Positions 8,621 through 18,002 of a DNA stretch of 64,000 nucleotides are shown here, one piece after another. The notes below the pieces were generated by a model. It was not told the origin of the DNA and made no database searches. It saw only the letters and a program-made list of their open reading frames with translations. Each line of letters starts with the position of its first letter. The stretch's first letter is position 1. The stretch lies in NCBI GenBank assembly GCA_963677325.2, contig CAXXGM010000010.1, positions 1-64,000 on the forward strand, read 5' to 3'. Both the position numbers and the translations under genes were made by a program. This stretch comes from G963677325 sp963677325. Its GTDB lineage: Bacteria; Bacteroidota; Bacteroidia; Bacteroidales; Prolixibacteraceae.

Positions 8621-10021
8621 TCAATATTCCACTTTGGTGGGCTTTTCATAATCGTTTTTCATTTCGTAGGGAAGTTTCCATACATTCCCCTCAAAATCAC
8701 CAAAGAATAATTCGGAGATACTGAGTCTATCTGCATTCCCGTTAGCCCAGAAAAAATTAAATGGTTCTCTGGCTAAAAGCGGTCTGCGGACATAGCTGTT
8801 ATTGTTTTTACTCTCCCGGGTGATCACTTTATCTTTTTCCTATGTCTGGCCTTCATCGGCCGAAGTCAGGATCGCGATCTCTCCTCCGGTTGCGAATTTC
8901 TGGGGACCCGGTTCCGTAGGACCCACAATTCTCCATAATTTACCTAAAATGTAAAGGCTGCCTGTATCGTAATTGTGGTCTGACTCGCAGACCACAGAAG
9001 TAATCCAATCTTTTCCGTTCCATCGCGTTACCTTCCACTCGTAAGGCGCATTTTCAGGACCCGGAGCAAATCCTTTGCTGGTAAGATAAAGGCATACCGG
9101 ATAGCCTTTGTTGTCAAAGCCCATGTCGTGGATATAAACATACTTTCTCTGTGATATATAGTCAATCGCCTTGGCCGGATTATTAACCTCTGATAAGGGT
9201 AGATTAATATTTTGTTTATTGGCATTTTGCCAGCTTTTACCAAAATCATTTGTTTCTACATAATACAGATCTGTTCTTTGATCAGGACTTCCATTGCGGT
9301 GACGATTAAAAAATGTGCCAAGCAATTGGCCTTTAAAACAATTGCTTACCTGGTAATGACCTCCCTTTTCTTCGGGTCTTTCTTTGATTCCTGCAATTTT
9401 TTTATCCCCTGTCCAGGTGAGGCCATCCCGGCTGGTTTCAAAATATAATTCCCGGACTCCTGTGTATTTGGTAAAAAAATGAAAAAATCCATCTTTGGTA
9501 TTCCAAATCTGGGGATAGGTAAATTCCTCTTCCGAAACTAAATTGAAGGCATCAATTTGAAAAGGTTTTGCACTGACATATTTCAAGCCCTTTCGCTTAT
9601 TGCCCCGGCCGCTGACAAAAACATGGATAAACCCTTTGTTGTCAATCATCATGGAGGGATTATCGTGCGGATCAGTCACGTTTCCTTTGTCACAAACCAC
9701 CGTAGGCTTTGAAACCAACCCTGTTTTATGATCATAAACTCCGATCATGGCCAGCAGGTGTTTTTCATCCTGTCGGGTCGTTCCCCCGAAAACAAAAAAA
9801 GTCTTATTTACCTTGGGTGAATAAACCGCCATCGGGATATGATCAGCCGTGTAGGTTCCCAATCCCCCGGAATATTTATCTCCGTAAGGAAGTTTTTGTC
9901 CCAGTTCGAACCATATTCCACGGTAACCGTCAATCTTCTGATTATTTAAATTCCCCGCAGTTTGAGCATTCACAACAAAAAATATCAAAATGGAAGCGAA
10001 AGTCAGGCCGGTCTTTTTCAT
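8621..10021 (-). pseudogene. BNR/Asp-box (BNR_4-like) secreted protein, broken by nonsense codon
   Basis: This would be a 466-aa secreted beta-propeller-type protein with signal peptide (residues 1-19, ending 'FFVVNAQ'), an early 'YRGIWFELGQ' motif and several sialidase-like Asp-box elements. An in-frame TAG at 8840-8842 stops it after residue 393. The same frame then continues without interruption for 72 codons to 8621. The stop falls inside an Asp box, reading 'SADEGQT-stop-EKDKV' where S-x-D-x-G-x-T-W is expected, so a single TGG-to-TAG change explains it. BNR_4 proteins are associated with polysaccharide degradation, often near GH2 and GH78 enzymes as here. Alternatives are a sequencing error or readthrough. 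The 393-aa product would lose its last blade. Confidence 0.8.
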
Positions 10022-10413
10022 TTCTTTAAGAATTTGTCCAAAATTAAAAAAATGATCACAGCAGCCTTAACTGCCAAATCCTTTTTTTCACTAATCCTGG
10101 CATTTATTTACTGAGACGGTATCCAACCAATGAGGGATCTAAGCTATACCTTCTCCGGTGTTTATTCGTATATCATATGTATGCGATAGAACAACGTACG
10201 AATAAACTACGAATAAAGATTGGAGTTAAAGCAGTCCCGGATCTACGGAAAATGATCATTGTGGATTTTTGAAGGCAGTAATAGATTAAATCCGAAGAAA
10301 GATCAAGGAAAGAAACTAATTCATTCAATACCCTGTATCATTTCGTAATTCAATAAAAAATCGTATTTTTTGAAACAGAAAGATGAGACTCAATAAATTT
10401 TTAAAATTTCAGG
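10022..10413. other. Intergenic region with an 11-bp inverted repeat
   Basis: A 392-bp AT-rich gap between the divergent BNR pseudogene and the ABC exporter. The only structure I see is a perfect 11-bp inverted repeat, GTTTATTCGTA (10160-10170) and its complement (10197-10207), with a 26-nt loop and a further partial copy of CTACGAATAAA at 10206-10216. It could be an operator or the remains of a small element. No gene is supported. Confidence 0.4.
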
Positions 10414-12180
10414 ATGCCAGATGCCATAAAGAAAAAAATTACCATCTCCGGATTAAAAAAAGCATTCAAATTATATCGCTTTATCAAACCCTTTCAAAAA
10501 GAATATGCATTGGGAATGTTCTTTTTGCTGGGATCAAGCATGGCCAGCCTCGCGTTTCCAAAATTGCTGGGAGAACTGGTGAACTCGGGCTCCGGTGCGG
10601 GAGGACAGATCAACAGAATTGGTTTGTTGCTTGGTTTCATACTGATCGGACAGGCTATCTTTTCTTATTTCAGGGTCGTTTTATTTGTTAATGTAACAGA
10701 AAAATCGCTGGCTTATTTACGTCAGGAGACTTACAATCACCTGATCAAGCTTCCTTTGAAATTTTTTGAGAAGAGGAGGGTCGGTGAGCTGAACAGCCGG
10801 ATTTCAGCCGACGTGGCTCTTTTGCAGGAAACGCTCACTGAAACCATAGCTGAATTCATCCGTCAGATTATCATCATTACCGGAGGTATTGTTCTATTGG
10901 CTATTATTTCCATCAGGCTCACCTTATTCATGATGGCCATACTTCCGGTGACCATGATACTGACAAGGATCTTTGGAAGGTACATCCGTAAGTTTTCCAA
11001 AGAAGTGCAAAGCAGGGTGGCCGAATCAAATACTGTTGTGGAAGAAACATTGCAAGGGATTCAGAGTGTAAAAGTTTTTACCAATGAGCATTTTGAAATC
11101 AGTCGCTACAAAAAAAAGACCACTGACATTGCCAAACTCGGTATGAAAAGCGGAAAATACCGGGGTGCGTTCTCCTCTTTCATTATCGTGGGCCTTTTTG
11201 GAGCAATGGTGGCCGTGATCTGGAAAGGATCCACTTTGCTGGCATCCGGGGAAATGGCTGCCGGTGATTTGTTTTCTTTCGTTGTATATTCTGCTTTTGT
11301 AGGTGGAAATATTGGAGGTTTGGCAGGCGTATTCACAAGTATCCAGAAATTTATCGGAGCTACGGAAAATCTTTTTGAGTTATATAACGCCGAAGAAGAA
11401 GAAATAATCGAAGTAAAAGAGTTTGATAAAAAATATGAACTCCATGGACGGATCACTTTTAATGAATTGTCATTTCACTATCCCACACGCAGCGATGAAG
11501 ATGTTCTGAAGGACATTAATATTAAAATTCTTCCGAACACATTGGTTGCGTTGGTTGGACCAAGCGGTGCAGGAAAGACAACTTTTGCCTCTCTTATCCT
11601 TCAGCTATATTCTCCCACCCAGGGACGGATACTGCTTGATGGAAGGGACAGCCGTGAATTCCCTCTTTCTGTTTTACGCAGCCAGATCGCCCTTGTGCCG
11701 CAGGATATATTTCTTTTCGGTGGTACCATTCGTGAAAATATATCCTACGGAAAGACTAAAGCTACAGACCAGGAGGTGTACGATGCTGCTGAAAAAGCAA
11801 ACGCTCTCGAGTTTATCCTTCGTTTTCCTGATCAGTTTGAAACCGTGGTGGGTGAACGCGGAACTCAGCTTTCAGGAGGACAACGCCAGCGGATTGCCAT
11901 TGCAAGGGCGGTGCTGAAGGATCCTAAGATACTCATCCTGGATGAAGCAACGTCCTCTCTCGATTCTGAATCCGAAAAGCTGGTGCAGGATGCCCTTGAA
12001 AATCTGATGGCTGGAAGAACCTCCATTGTCATCGCTCACCGTTTATCCACAGTAAGAAAAGCAGACCAAATCCTCGTTTTGGATCAGGGACGGCTGGTAG
12101 AAAAGGGAACTCATGCCGAATTGATGCAGTTAGAGGAGGGAATTTACAAGAGGCTTAGTTTGCTGCAGTTGGCGGAATAA
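10414..12180 (+). CDS. ABC exporter, MsbA/multidrug-type half transporter
   Basis: A 588-aa half-transporter. Residues about 20-320 are a type IV (ABC exporter) six-helix membrane domain. Residues about 345-580 are the nucleotide-binding domain with Walker A 'GPSGAGKTT', signature 'LSGGQRQRIAIARA', Walker B 'ILILDEATSSLDSESE' and the H-loop 'IAHRLST'. It should work as a homodimer that flips lipids or exports drugs or peptides. A paralog lies at 23214-25037, and both belong to the MsbA-like group. Either could be the lipid A flippase, and context does not decide which. The ATG at 10414 follows an A-rich leader; a longer overlapping frame (from 10383) is a shadow. Confidence 0.9.
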   Translation: MPDAIKKKITISGLKKAFKLYRFIKPFQKEYALGMFFLLGSSMASLAFPKLLGELVNSGSGAGGQINRIGLLLGFILIGQAIFSYFRVVLFVNVTEKSLAYLRQETYNHLIKLPLKFFEKRRVGELNSRISADVALLQETLTETIAEFIRQIIIITGGIVLLAIISIRLTLFMMAILPVTMILTRIFGRYIRKFSKEVQSRVAESNTVVEETLQGIQSVKVFTNEHFEISRYKKKTTDIAKLGMKSGKYRGAFSSFIIVGLFGAMVAVIWKGSTLLASGEMAAGDLFSFVVYSAFVGGNIGGLAGVFTSIQKFIGATENLFELYNAEEEEIIEVKEFDKKYELHGRITFNELSFHYPTRSDEDVLKDINIKILPNTLVALVGPSGAGKTTFASLILQLYSPTQGRILLDGRDSREFPLSVLRSQIALVPQDIFLFGGTIRENISYGKTKATDQEVYDAAEKANALEFILRFPDQFETVVGERGTQLSGGQRQRIAIARAVLKDPKILILDEATSSLDSESEKLVQDALENLMAGRTSIVIAHRLSTVRKADQILVLDQGRLVEKGTHAELMQLEEGIYKRLSLLQLAE

Positions 12181-12182
12181 AG

Positions 12183-12345
12183 GTTTCAAGTTTTAAAGTT
12201 TCAGGTTTCAGGGTTTCAGGTTTCAATGGTCGCGTGCGTTGAAACTTTGAAACTTTGAAACTTTGAAACTTTGAAACTTTGAAACTTTGAAACTTTGAAA
12301 CTTTGAAACTTTGAAACTTTGAAACATAGGGGTTCAGGGTTTCAA
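12183..12345. repeat. 8-bp GAAACTTT tandem array with inverted GTTTCA arm
   Basis: From 12241 to 12325 the octamer GAAACTTT is repeated 10.6 times without error, followed by degenerate GAAAC/GTTCA units to about 12345. Just before it (12183-12226) the complementary motif GTTTCA/GTTTCAGG is repeated about five times, so the two blocks can pair as a long hairpin around 12227-12240. It forms the left bracket of the four-helix-bundle gene. The period is 8 with no spacers, so it is not a CRISPR. A similar degenerate block follows the gene. Confidence 0.85.
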
Positions 12346-12386
12346 AGAGATAAAAATATTCTGGAATATTCTAAAAATTAAGAGCT

Positions 12387-12755
12387 ATGACCGTTAAGAA
12401 ATTTGAAGAATTGGAAATCTGGAAAAAATCAAGAATCATGTGTCAGACAATAAGGGATTTGAGTAATAATTCGTCTTTGTTAAACGATTTTTCGCTCAGA
12501 AATCAAATTTTGCGATCGAGCGGTTCCGTAATGGATAATATCGCTGAAGGATACGAAAGAGATGGTAAAAAAGAATTTCTGCAGTATCTTTATATCGCTA
12601 AAGGAAGTCTCGGAGAAACGCGTTCACAGGTTTACAGGTGTTTTGATGCTCATCATTTTACAGAGGAGCAATACAATTCTCTTCTAAAGGATTGTTTTAT
12701 TTTATCAGGACAGATAAAAACTTTAATTAATTATCTCTATGGCTCCGAAGAATGA
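12387..12755 (+). CDS. Four-helix-bundle protein (23S rRNA intervening-sequence family)
   Basis: 122 aa, matching the S23 / TIGR02436-type four-helix-bundle family: start 'KKFEELEIWKKSR', middle 'NQILRSSGSVMDNIAEGYER' and 'EFLQYLYIAKGSLGETRSQ', end 'LINYLYG'. The family was named from proteins encoded in 23S rRNA intervening sequences and is related to Avd, the accessory protein of diversity-generating retroelements. Most genomic copies have no known function. No rRNA or reverse transcriptase of the DGR type is adjacent. The gene is bracketed on both sides by GAAAC-type simple repeats, which suggests that it travels or is maintained as a cassette. The nearest genes are the ABC exporter and the GH78 enzyme. 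Confidence 0.88.
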   Translation: MTVKKFEELEIWKKSRIMCQTIRDLSNNSSLLNDFSLRNQILRSSGSVMDNIAEGYERDGKKEFLQYLYIAKGSLGETRSQVYRCFDAHHFTEEQYNSLLKDCFILSGQIKTLINYLYGSEE

Positions 12756-12783
12756 AGGAAACAAGAAAAGAACTGCCAATCCC

Positions 12784-12895
12784 TGAAACCCTGAAACCAT
12801 AAAACTTTGTACCTTTGAAACCACGAACCCATGAAGCCATGAAACTTTGAGACATAGAAACTTTTGAAACATTGAAACATTGAAACTTTGAAACC
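12784..12895. repeat. Degenerate GAAAC repeat block, right bracket
   Basis: About a dozen imperfect units containing TGAAAC, TTGAAAC or ATGAAGCC, in the same orientation as the perfect array at 12241-12325. The block fills the gap between the four-helix-bundle gene and the GH78 start codon, so it would be part of the rhamnosidase 5' leader if that gene is transcribed from upstream. Confidence 0.75.
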
Positions 12896-12902
12896 TTAAC
12901 AG

Positions 12903-15680
12903 ATGAAACTAACCATTCCGCTCATCATATTGGCTTTTTTTAATTGTGGCCTGGTTATCGCCCAAAAGGGGAAAATGGAAATTTCTTCGCTAACCTGTGA
13001 ATATAAGAACGATCCATTAGGAATAAGCAATCAAAATCCCGGATTGAGCTGGAAGTTAATTTCCGGCGAGAGGAATCAGTTTCAGAGCGCCTACCGCATT
13101 ATCGTGGCTGATGATCCGGAGGTACTTAAGTCAGGAACGGGCAATATCTGGGATTCAAAAAAAGTGGATTCTGATCAGTCGATTTTGGTTCGGTACACAG
13201 GCCTTCCACTAAAATCAGGTGAGAAATATTATTGGAGAGTAAAAGTCTGGAATAAGGAAAAGAAGGAATCATCCTGGAGCAAGACCGCTTCCTGGCAGAT
13301 GGGACTTTTTTCAAAAGCAGACTGGAAGAATGCAGAATGGATCGGTTATGAAGAAATGCCAGATACCATGCGACTGGTTCCGGGCCTTCACCGGGGGACA
13401 GACAAAAAGAGCAACAAAGCGCTGAAAAGAACAATCGTCCCTCTTTTCCGGAAAGAATTTAATGTCGCACAGGAGATTGAATCGGCCTCTCTGTTTATCA
13501 GTGGTTTGGGTCAATACGAAGCCTCTCTTAACGGGAAGAAAATCGGGGATGGATTTCTGACTCCGGGATGGACAGATTATGACAAGACCGTTCTTTACAA
13601 TACCTATGATGTAAGTGGTTATTTGAAGAAAGGGGAAAATGCGATAGGAGTGATTGTGGGCAATGGGTTTTATAACATCAATCGCGAAAGGTATTACAAG
13701 CTCACCATAGCTTATGGAATGCCGAAGTTGATGGCCATGCTTCATATCCGATACAGGGATGGATCTGAAAATAATATAGTTACAAACGGGGAGTGGAAGA
13801 CCAGTCCTTCTCCAATAACGTTTACAAGCATTTTCGGAGGAGAGGATTACGATGCAGGAATGGAACAGCCGGGATGGAATAACACTGGTTTTTCTGACGT
13901 TAACTGGAAGAATGCATTAATTGTGAAACAGCCCGCAGGAAGGTTGTTGGCAGAAGCCGGTTATCCTCTTGCCGTGAAAGAGAAAATAAGTGTTAAAAGC
14001 ATAAGTAAAACTGTTGCCGGTAATTACCTGTACGATTTTGGACAGAATGCTTCCGGCATCGTTGAATTGAAGATAAAAGGCAAAAAAGGGCAGGAGGTAA
14101 GACTGGTTCCTGCCGAACTGATTGATGATAAGAAACAAGCCAATCAAAAAGCTTCAGGATGGCCTTATTATTTATCCTATACTCTTAAGGGTGATGGAGT
14201 TGAAACGTGGAGGCCGCTGTTTACATACTATGGTTTTCGTTATGTGCAGGTGGATGGTGCCATACCAGAAAATGACAAATCATTGAACGGTCTGCCGAGG
14301 ATTATAGGAATGGAGATGCTGCATACCAGAAATTCATCTCCTGAGGTGGGCCGGTTTGAATGTTCCAATGAACTCTTTAACCGGATTAATTCTTTAATTC
14401 TTTGGGCTATCAGGAGTAATTTCCAGAGTGTCCTTACCGATTGCCCTCACCGCGAGAAACTTGGCTGGCTTGAACAAACATTCCTGATGGGCGGCGGAAT
14501 CCATTATAATTTTGATCTGTATCACCTTTATTCAAAACAGGTGATGGACATGATTGAAGCGCAGACAGCAGAGGGGCTGGTACCGGATATTGCTCCTGAG
14601 TACGTTCATTTTGACAGTGGTTTCAGGGATTCGCCCGAATGGGGAAGCGCCTCGGTTGTTCTCCCCTGGATGGTTTACACGTGGTATGGTGACATGACCC
14701 TGATGGATAAAGCCTGGCCAATGATGGTAAGGTATGTGGAATACCTGAAAAGCAAATCAAAAAATAATATTGTCTCCCATGGATTGGGCGACTGGTTCGA
14801 TTATGGACCAAGGAGTCCGGGTACTGCCCAGCTGACTCCAATTGCACTGACAGCTACTGCTATTTATTATTATGATCTCAGGCTTCTTACCCGTATGGCG
14901 GAAATTCTTGGGAAAAAAGAAGAGCAGCAAAGATTATCCCTATGGGCCAATGAAGTAAAAGAATCATTCAATAAAGAATTTTTTAATCCAAAAACCTGCG
15001 TCTATTCTACAGGGAGTCAGACCGCGATGTCGATGCCGCTCTGTTTCGGAATGGTGGACGATCAGTTAAAGGCACGGGTGGTGAGTAATTTGGTGGATAC
15101 GATTAAAACTCACAATAAGGCCCTAACCGCCGGGGATGTAGGTTTTCATTACCTTGTTCAGGCATTGACCGAAGGCGGCGCTTCCCAATTGCTGTTTGAG
15201 ATGAATAACCGTGATGATGTCCCAGGTTATGGTTTTCAGCTGAAAAAGGGCGCTACGGCCCTGACGGAGTCCTGGCCTGCCCTGGAAGAGGTGTCCAATA
15301 ATCACTTGATGCTGGGCCACATTATGGAATGGTTTTATACCGGATTGGGGGGAATAAGCCAGGAAGAGAACTCAATAGCCTCTAAACAAATCACCATTCA
15401 TCCTGAAACGGTCGGGGATATAACGAAAGCTAAGGCTGAATACCAGTCTCCTTACGGTTTGATCTCGACGGAGTGGACTAAAAAAAATGGGAAGTTCGCC
15501 TTAAAAATCTCTATCCCTGTAAATGCTTCGGCTAAAGTTTATCTTCCGGAGAAGGATATTAAAAAGATAAAAGAAAATGGGAAAACCATTGTAAATAATA
15601 AGGAATTCGAGATCATAAATACCCTGGACCATGAGACTATTGTCAAAATTGGATCGGGAGATTATTATTTTAGGCTTTAG
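12903..15680 (+). CDS. GH78 alpha-L-rhamnosidase, secreted
   Basis: A 925-aa enzyme releasing terminal alpha-L-rhamnose from plant polysaccharides, glycosides or bacterial glycans. A signal peptide (about 1-20, 'LVIAQ') is followed by an N-terminal Fn3-like domain ('NPGLSWKL', about 30-140), a carbohydrate-binding beta domain (about 150-330), a second beta domain, the (alpha/alpha)6 catalytic barrel (about 480-830) and a C-terminal beta domain. Catalytic candidates are the general acid Glu518 in 'DCPHRE' and the general base Glu789 in 'ATALTESW'. The aromatic motif 'EWFYTGLGGI' follows, as in the family. Its stop codon lies inside a palindromic repeat. Together with the GH2 enzyme it indicates use of complex glycans. 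Confidence 0.93.
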   Translation: MKLTIPLIILAFFNCGLVIAQKGKMEISSLTCEYKNDPLGISNQNPGLSWKLISGERNQFQSAYRIIVADDPEVLKSGTGNIWDSKKVDSDQSILVRYTGLPLKSGEKYYWRVKVWNKEKKESSWSKTASWQMGLFSKADWKNAEWIGYEEMPDTMRLVPGLHRGTDKKSNKALKRTIVPLFRKEFNVAQEIESASLFISGLGQYEASLNGKKIGDGFLTPGWTDYDKTVLYNTYDVSGYLKKGENAIGVIVGNGFYNINRERYYKLTIAYGMPKLMAMLHIRYRDGSENNIVTNGEWKTSPSPITFTSIFGGEDYDAGMEQPGWNNTGFSDVNWKNALIVKQPAGRLLAEAGYPLAVKEKISVKSISKTVAGNYLYDFGQNASGIVELKIKGKKGQEVRLVPAELIDDKKQANQKASGWPYYLSYTLKGDGVETWRPLFTYYGFRYVQVDGAIPENDKSLNGLPRIIGMEMLHTRNSSPEVGRFECSNELFNRINSLILWAIRSNFQSVLTDCPHREKLGWLEQTFLMGGGIHYNFDLYHLYSKQVMDMIEAQTAEGLVPDIAPEYVHFDSGFRDSPEWGSASVVLPWMVYTWYGDMTLMDKAWPMMVRYVEYLKSKSKNNIVSHGLGDWFDYGPRSPGTAQLTPIALTATAIYYYDLRLLTRMAEILGKKEEQQRLSLWANEVKESFNKEFFNPKTCVYSTGSQTAMSMPLCFGMVDDQLKARVVSNLVDTIKTHNKALTAGDVGFHYLVQALTEGGASQLLFEMNNRDDVPGYGFQLKKGATALTESWPALEEVSNNHLMLGHIMEWFYTGLGGISQEENSIASKQITIHPETVGDITKAKAEYQSPYGLISTEWTKKNGKFALKISIPVNASAKVYLPEKDIKKIKENGKTIVNNKEFEIINTLDHETIVKIGSGDYYFRL

Positions 15681-15713
15681 ACTAAAGTCTAAAGCCTAAA
15701 GCCTTCAGCCTAA
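15672..15713. repeat. CTAAAG palindromic repeat, copy 2 (possible terminator)
   Basis: A perfect 12-bp inverted repeat, AGGCTTTAGACT (15672-15683) and AGTCTAAAGCCT (15686-15697), with a 2-nt loop, followed by CCTTCAGCCTAAA shared with the block at 8222-8235. The GH78 stop codon (15678-15680) lies inside the left arm. It is too AT-rich and lacks a U-tract, so it is not a classical terminator, but it could stall or protect the 3' end of the transcript. Confidence 0.65.
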
Positions 15714-15727
15714 ATACCTAAAAAAGA

Positions 15728-16486
15728 ATGAACAAAGTTAAAATATCAGCAGTCTCGTACCTGAATAGCAAACCTTTTGTATTCGGGATTGTTAACTCGG
15801 AAATTATTGATCAGATAGATCTGTCGCTTGATATGCCGTCGCTTTGCGCTTCCAAACTAAAGGATCGCATCGTAGATGTAGGCCTGGTGCCGGTTGCGGT
15901 GATCCCTGAGATAAGCGGCGCGAGGATAATTTCTGATTATTGTATCGGTGCATCAGGCAAGGTCAGAACGGTCATATTGGCGAGTCAGGTCCCTGTTAAT
16001 GAGATTAAAACCATACTTCTTGATTATCAGTCAAGAACATCCGTAAGGCTTGTTCAGGTTCTTGCCAAACATCATTGGAAAATCTCGCCCTCTTTCGAGA
16101 AGGCCAAACCCGGTTACCTTACCGGGGACATTAAAGGCTCAACGGCGGGAGTTATCATTGGTGACAGGGTCTTTGAGGCAGAGAAACAATTCAGGTATAT
16201 TTATGATTTGAGTGAAGAGTGGAGAAGGATGACCGGACTTGATTTTGTTTTTGCATGCTGGGTGGCAAACAGAGAAATGGATCCTGAGTTTCTAACCGAA
16301 TTCAATAAGGCCCTCGGAAAGGGAATATCAAGTATTTCAGAAGTAATCTCTGAAAACAGGGATTCATTTCCGGGGTGTGATCTGGAAGCATATTACCATG
16401 ACAATATCAGCTATCCTTTGGATGAACAAAAAAAACAAGGCCTTGAGCTTTTCTTAAACTATAATAAGGAAATTGGAACGAAGTAA
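15728..16486 (+). CDS. mqnA: Chorismate dehydratase MqnA (futalosine menaquinone pathway)
   Basis: 252 aa. MqnA converts chorismate to 3-enolpyruvyl-benzoate, the first committed step of the futalosine route to menaquinone. The sequence has the family opening 'KISAVSYLNSKPF' and the periplasmic-binding-protein-like fold used by MqnA/MqnD, including 'DVGLVPVAVIPE' and 'GDRVFE'. Length is normal. Menaquinone is the likely partner of the Hdr-like complex at 38-43 kb. It lies 12 bp upstream of the nfeD pseudogene and just after a palindromic repeat. Confidence 0.9.
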   Translation: MNKVKISAVSYLNSKPFVFGIVNSEIIDQIDLSLDMPSLCASKLKDRIVDVGLVPVAVIPEISGARIISDYCIGASGKVRTVILASQVPVNEIKTILLDYQSRTSVRLVQVLAKHHWKISPSFEKAKPGYLTGDIKGSTAGVIIGDRVFEAEKQFRYIYDLSEEWRRMTGLDFVFACWVANREMDPEFLTEFNKALGKGISSISEVISENRDSFPGCDLEAYYHDNISYPLDEQKKQGLELFLNYNKEIGTK

Positions 16487-16498
16487 TACCTTTTCATC

Positions 16499-17902
16499 AT
16501 GCGAATTCTTTTAATATTGTTCCTGTTCAGTTTGTATATCCCTGTGTTTGGCGATTCCATCCCCGGGAGCGGTAAATCGAAGATCTATGTATTTCCAATC
16601 AGGGAGAACATTGGTCCCGGCACCTGGCGGCAAACAAAGAAAGCATTTGCAGAAGCCGATACTTTGCATGCAGACCTGATCCTGATCCACATGAATACCT
16701 ACGGAGGTACGGTTCTGGATGCAGACTCCATCCGTACCAGGGTTCTTAATTCCAGGCTGCCCGTGTATGTCTTTATCGATAACAATGCAGCATCGGCCGG
16801 AGCATTGATCTCCATTGCTTGTGACAGCATTTACATGCGGGAGGGAGCCAACATGGGGGCAGCAACCGTCGTGAATCAGACAGGGCAGGCCATGCCTGAT
16901 AAATATCAGAGCTATATGCGTTCAATCATGCGATCCACTGCAGAGGCACAGGGGAAATATAAAATCATATCAGGTCGAATGATACGCTTCTGAAAGTGGC
17001 GGCAGAGATCCGAGGATTGCCGAAGCAATGGTAGATCAGCGCATCTTCCATTAAAGGAATCATCGATTCAGGCAAGGTGCTGACCATGACACCTTCGGAG
17101 GCGATGGAATATGGATTTTGCGAAGGGGTCAGGAACGGATATCCACGATGTGATCGAGAGGGCTGGATTTAAAAACTATGAAATCAGGGAATATAAGCCT
17201 TCAGGGATAGACAAAATCATTGGATTCCTGGTTAACCCGGTGGTGTCAGGCCTCTTGATCATGCTCATCATCGGGGGAATCTATTTTGAGATGCAGACTC
17301 CGGGAGCTACTTTTCCGATCGGCATCGCTATCCTGGCGGCTGTGGTTTATTTTGCCCCCCTGTACCTGGAGGGTTTGGCTGAAAACTGGGAGATTATTCT
17401 TTTTATCAGCGGCATCGTGCTGCTGGCTATCGAAATACTGATCATTCCAGGTTTTGGGGTAGCCGGTATTTTAGGTATCCTGTTTATCTTCAGTGGGTTG
17501 GTTCTTAGTCTTCTGAATAATAACTGGTTTGATTTCAGGGAAGTCCAGCCATCAAAGCTATATGTTTCAATCGGGACCGTGTTCATCTCCATTGTGCTGG
17601 CCTTTGCTCTTTCACTCTGGGGGAGCGCTAAAATATTCGGATCCCGCAGGGGAATATTTAAAAACCTGGCGTTGACTACCGTTGAATCAGCAGGGAAGGT
17701 TATATTGGGGTCCATCTGAACCCTGATTCGCTGATCGGCAAAACCGGCCTTGCAGAGACGGTATTACGACCCTCCGGAAGGGGTTTCCATTGATGGGAAA
17801 GATTACGATGCCTTGACCGAAGGGGGGTTTATAAACAAGGGAGAGAAAGTGAGAGTGACCCGGGTTGAGACAGGACAGGTTTATGTGACAGCCGAGAGAT
17901 GA
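16499..17902 (+). pseudogene. NfeD-family membrane serine protease, multiply frameshifted
   Basis: Remnant of a long NfeD (ClpP-class) protein. The N-terminal protease domain is readable to 16993 with a signal peptide and 'NNAASAGALISIACD', which holds the nucleophile Ser. The continuation 'GGRDPRIAEAMVDQRIF' is in another frame and 'KGIIDSGKVLTMTPSEAMEY' in the third. The four-helix membrane part (17111-17719) is in the first frame again. The C-terminal OB-fold is split as 'NPDSLIGKTGLAETVLRPSG' and 'SIDGKDYDALTEGGFI', ending at TGA 17900-17902. The frame sequence is 2-0-1-2-1-2, i.e. five changes, so it is not rescued by one error. It would have been a membrane-quality protease. It borders a mobile-element zone. 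Confidence 0.9.
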
Positions 17903-17923
17903 GCTATGAGTGACGTTTCCCTT

Positions 17924-18001
17924 TGCCGTCAGTTTTAACTGACGGCAGATGGAAGGTACTGAAATGGCTTTAGCCCTCTCGCTAGCGCTGGTCTGTGACC
18001 A
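17924..18001. repeat. REP-like hairpin pair
   Basis: A perfect 11-bp stem TGCCGTCAGTT (17924-17934) with 2-nt loop and its complement (17937-17947). About 40 bp later comes a short palindrome TGGTCTGTGACCA (17989-18001) preceded by GCTAGCGCT. Such paired palindromes resemble repetitive extragenic palindromes. It lies between the nfeD pseudogene and the left end of the IS4-family element. It may also act as a transcription stop. Confidence 0.6.
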
Positions 18002-18002
18002 T

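Noticed and set aside
8621..8827. Separate 68-aa gene
   Set aside because: It is in the same frame as the BNR gene upstream and continues its Asp-box sequence past one TAG, so it is the tail of that gene.
12241..12325. Possible CRISPR-like array
   Set aside because: The period is 8 bp with no unique spacers and no cas genes nearby; it is a simple tandem repeat.
15672..15697. Rho-independent terminator for GH78
   Set aside because: The stem is perfect but AT-rich, has a 2-nt loop and no U-tract; kept only as a repeat with a possible 3'-end role.
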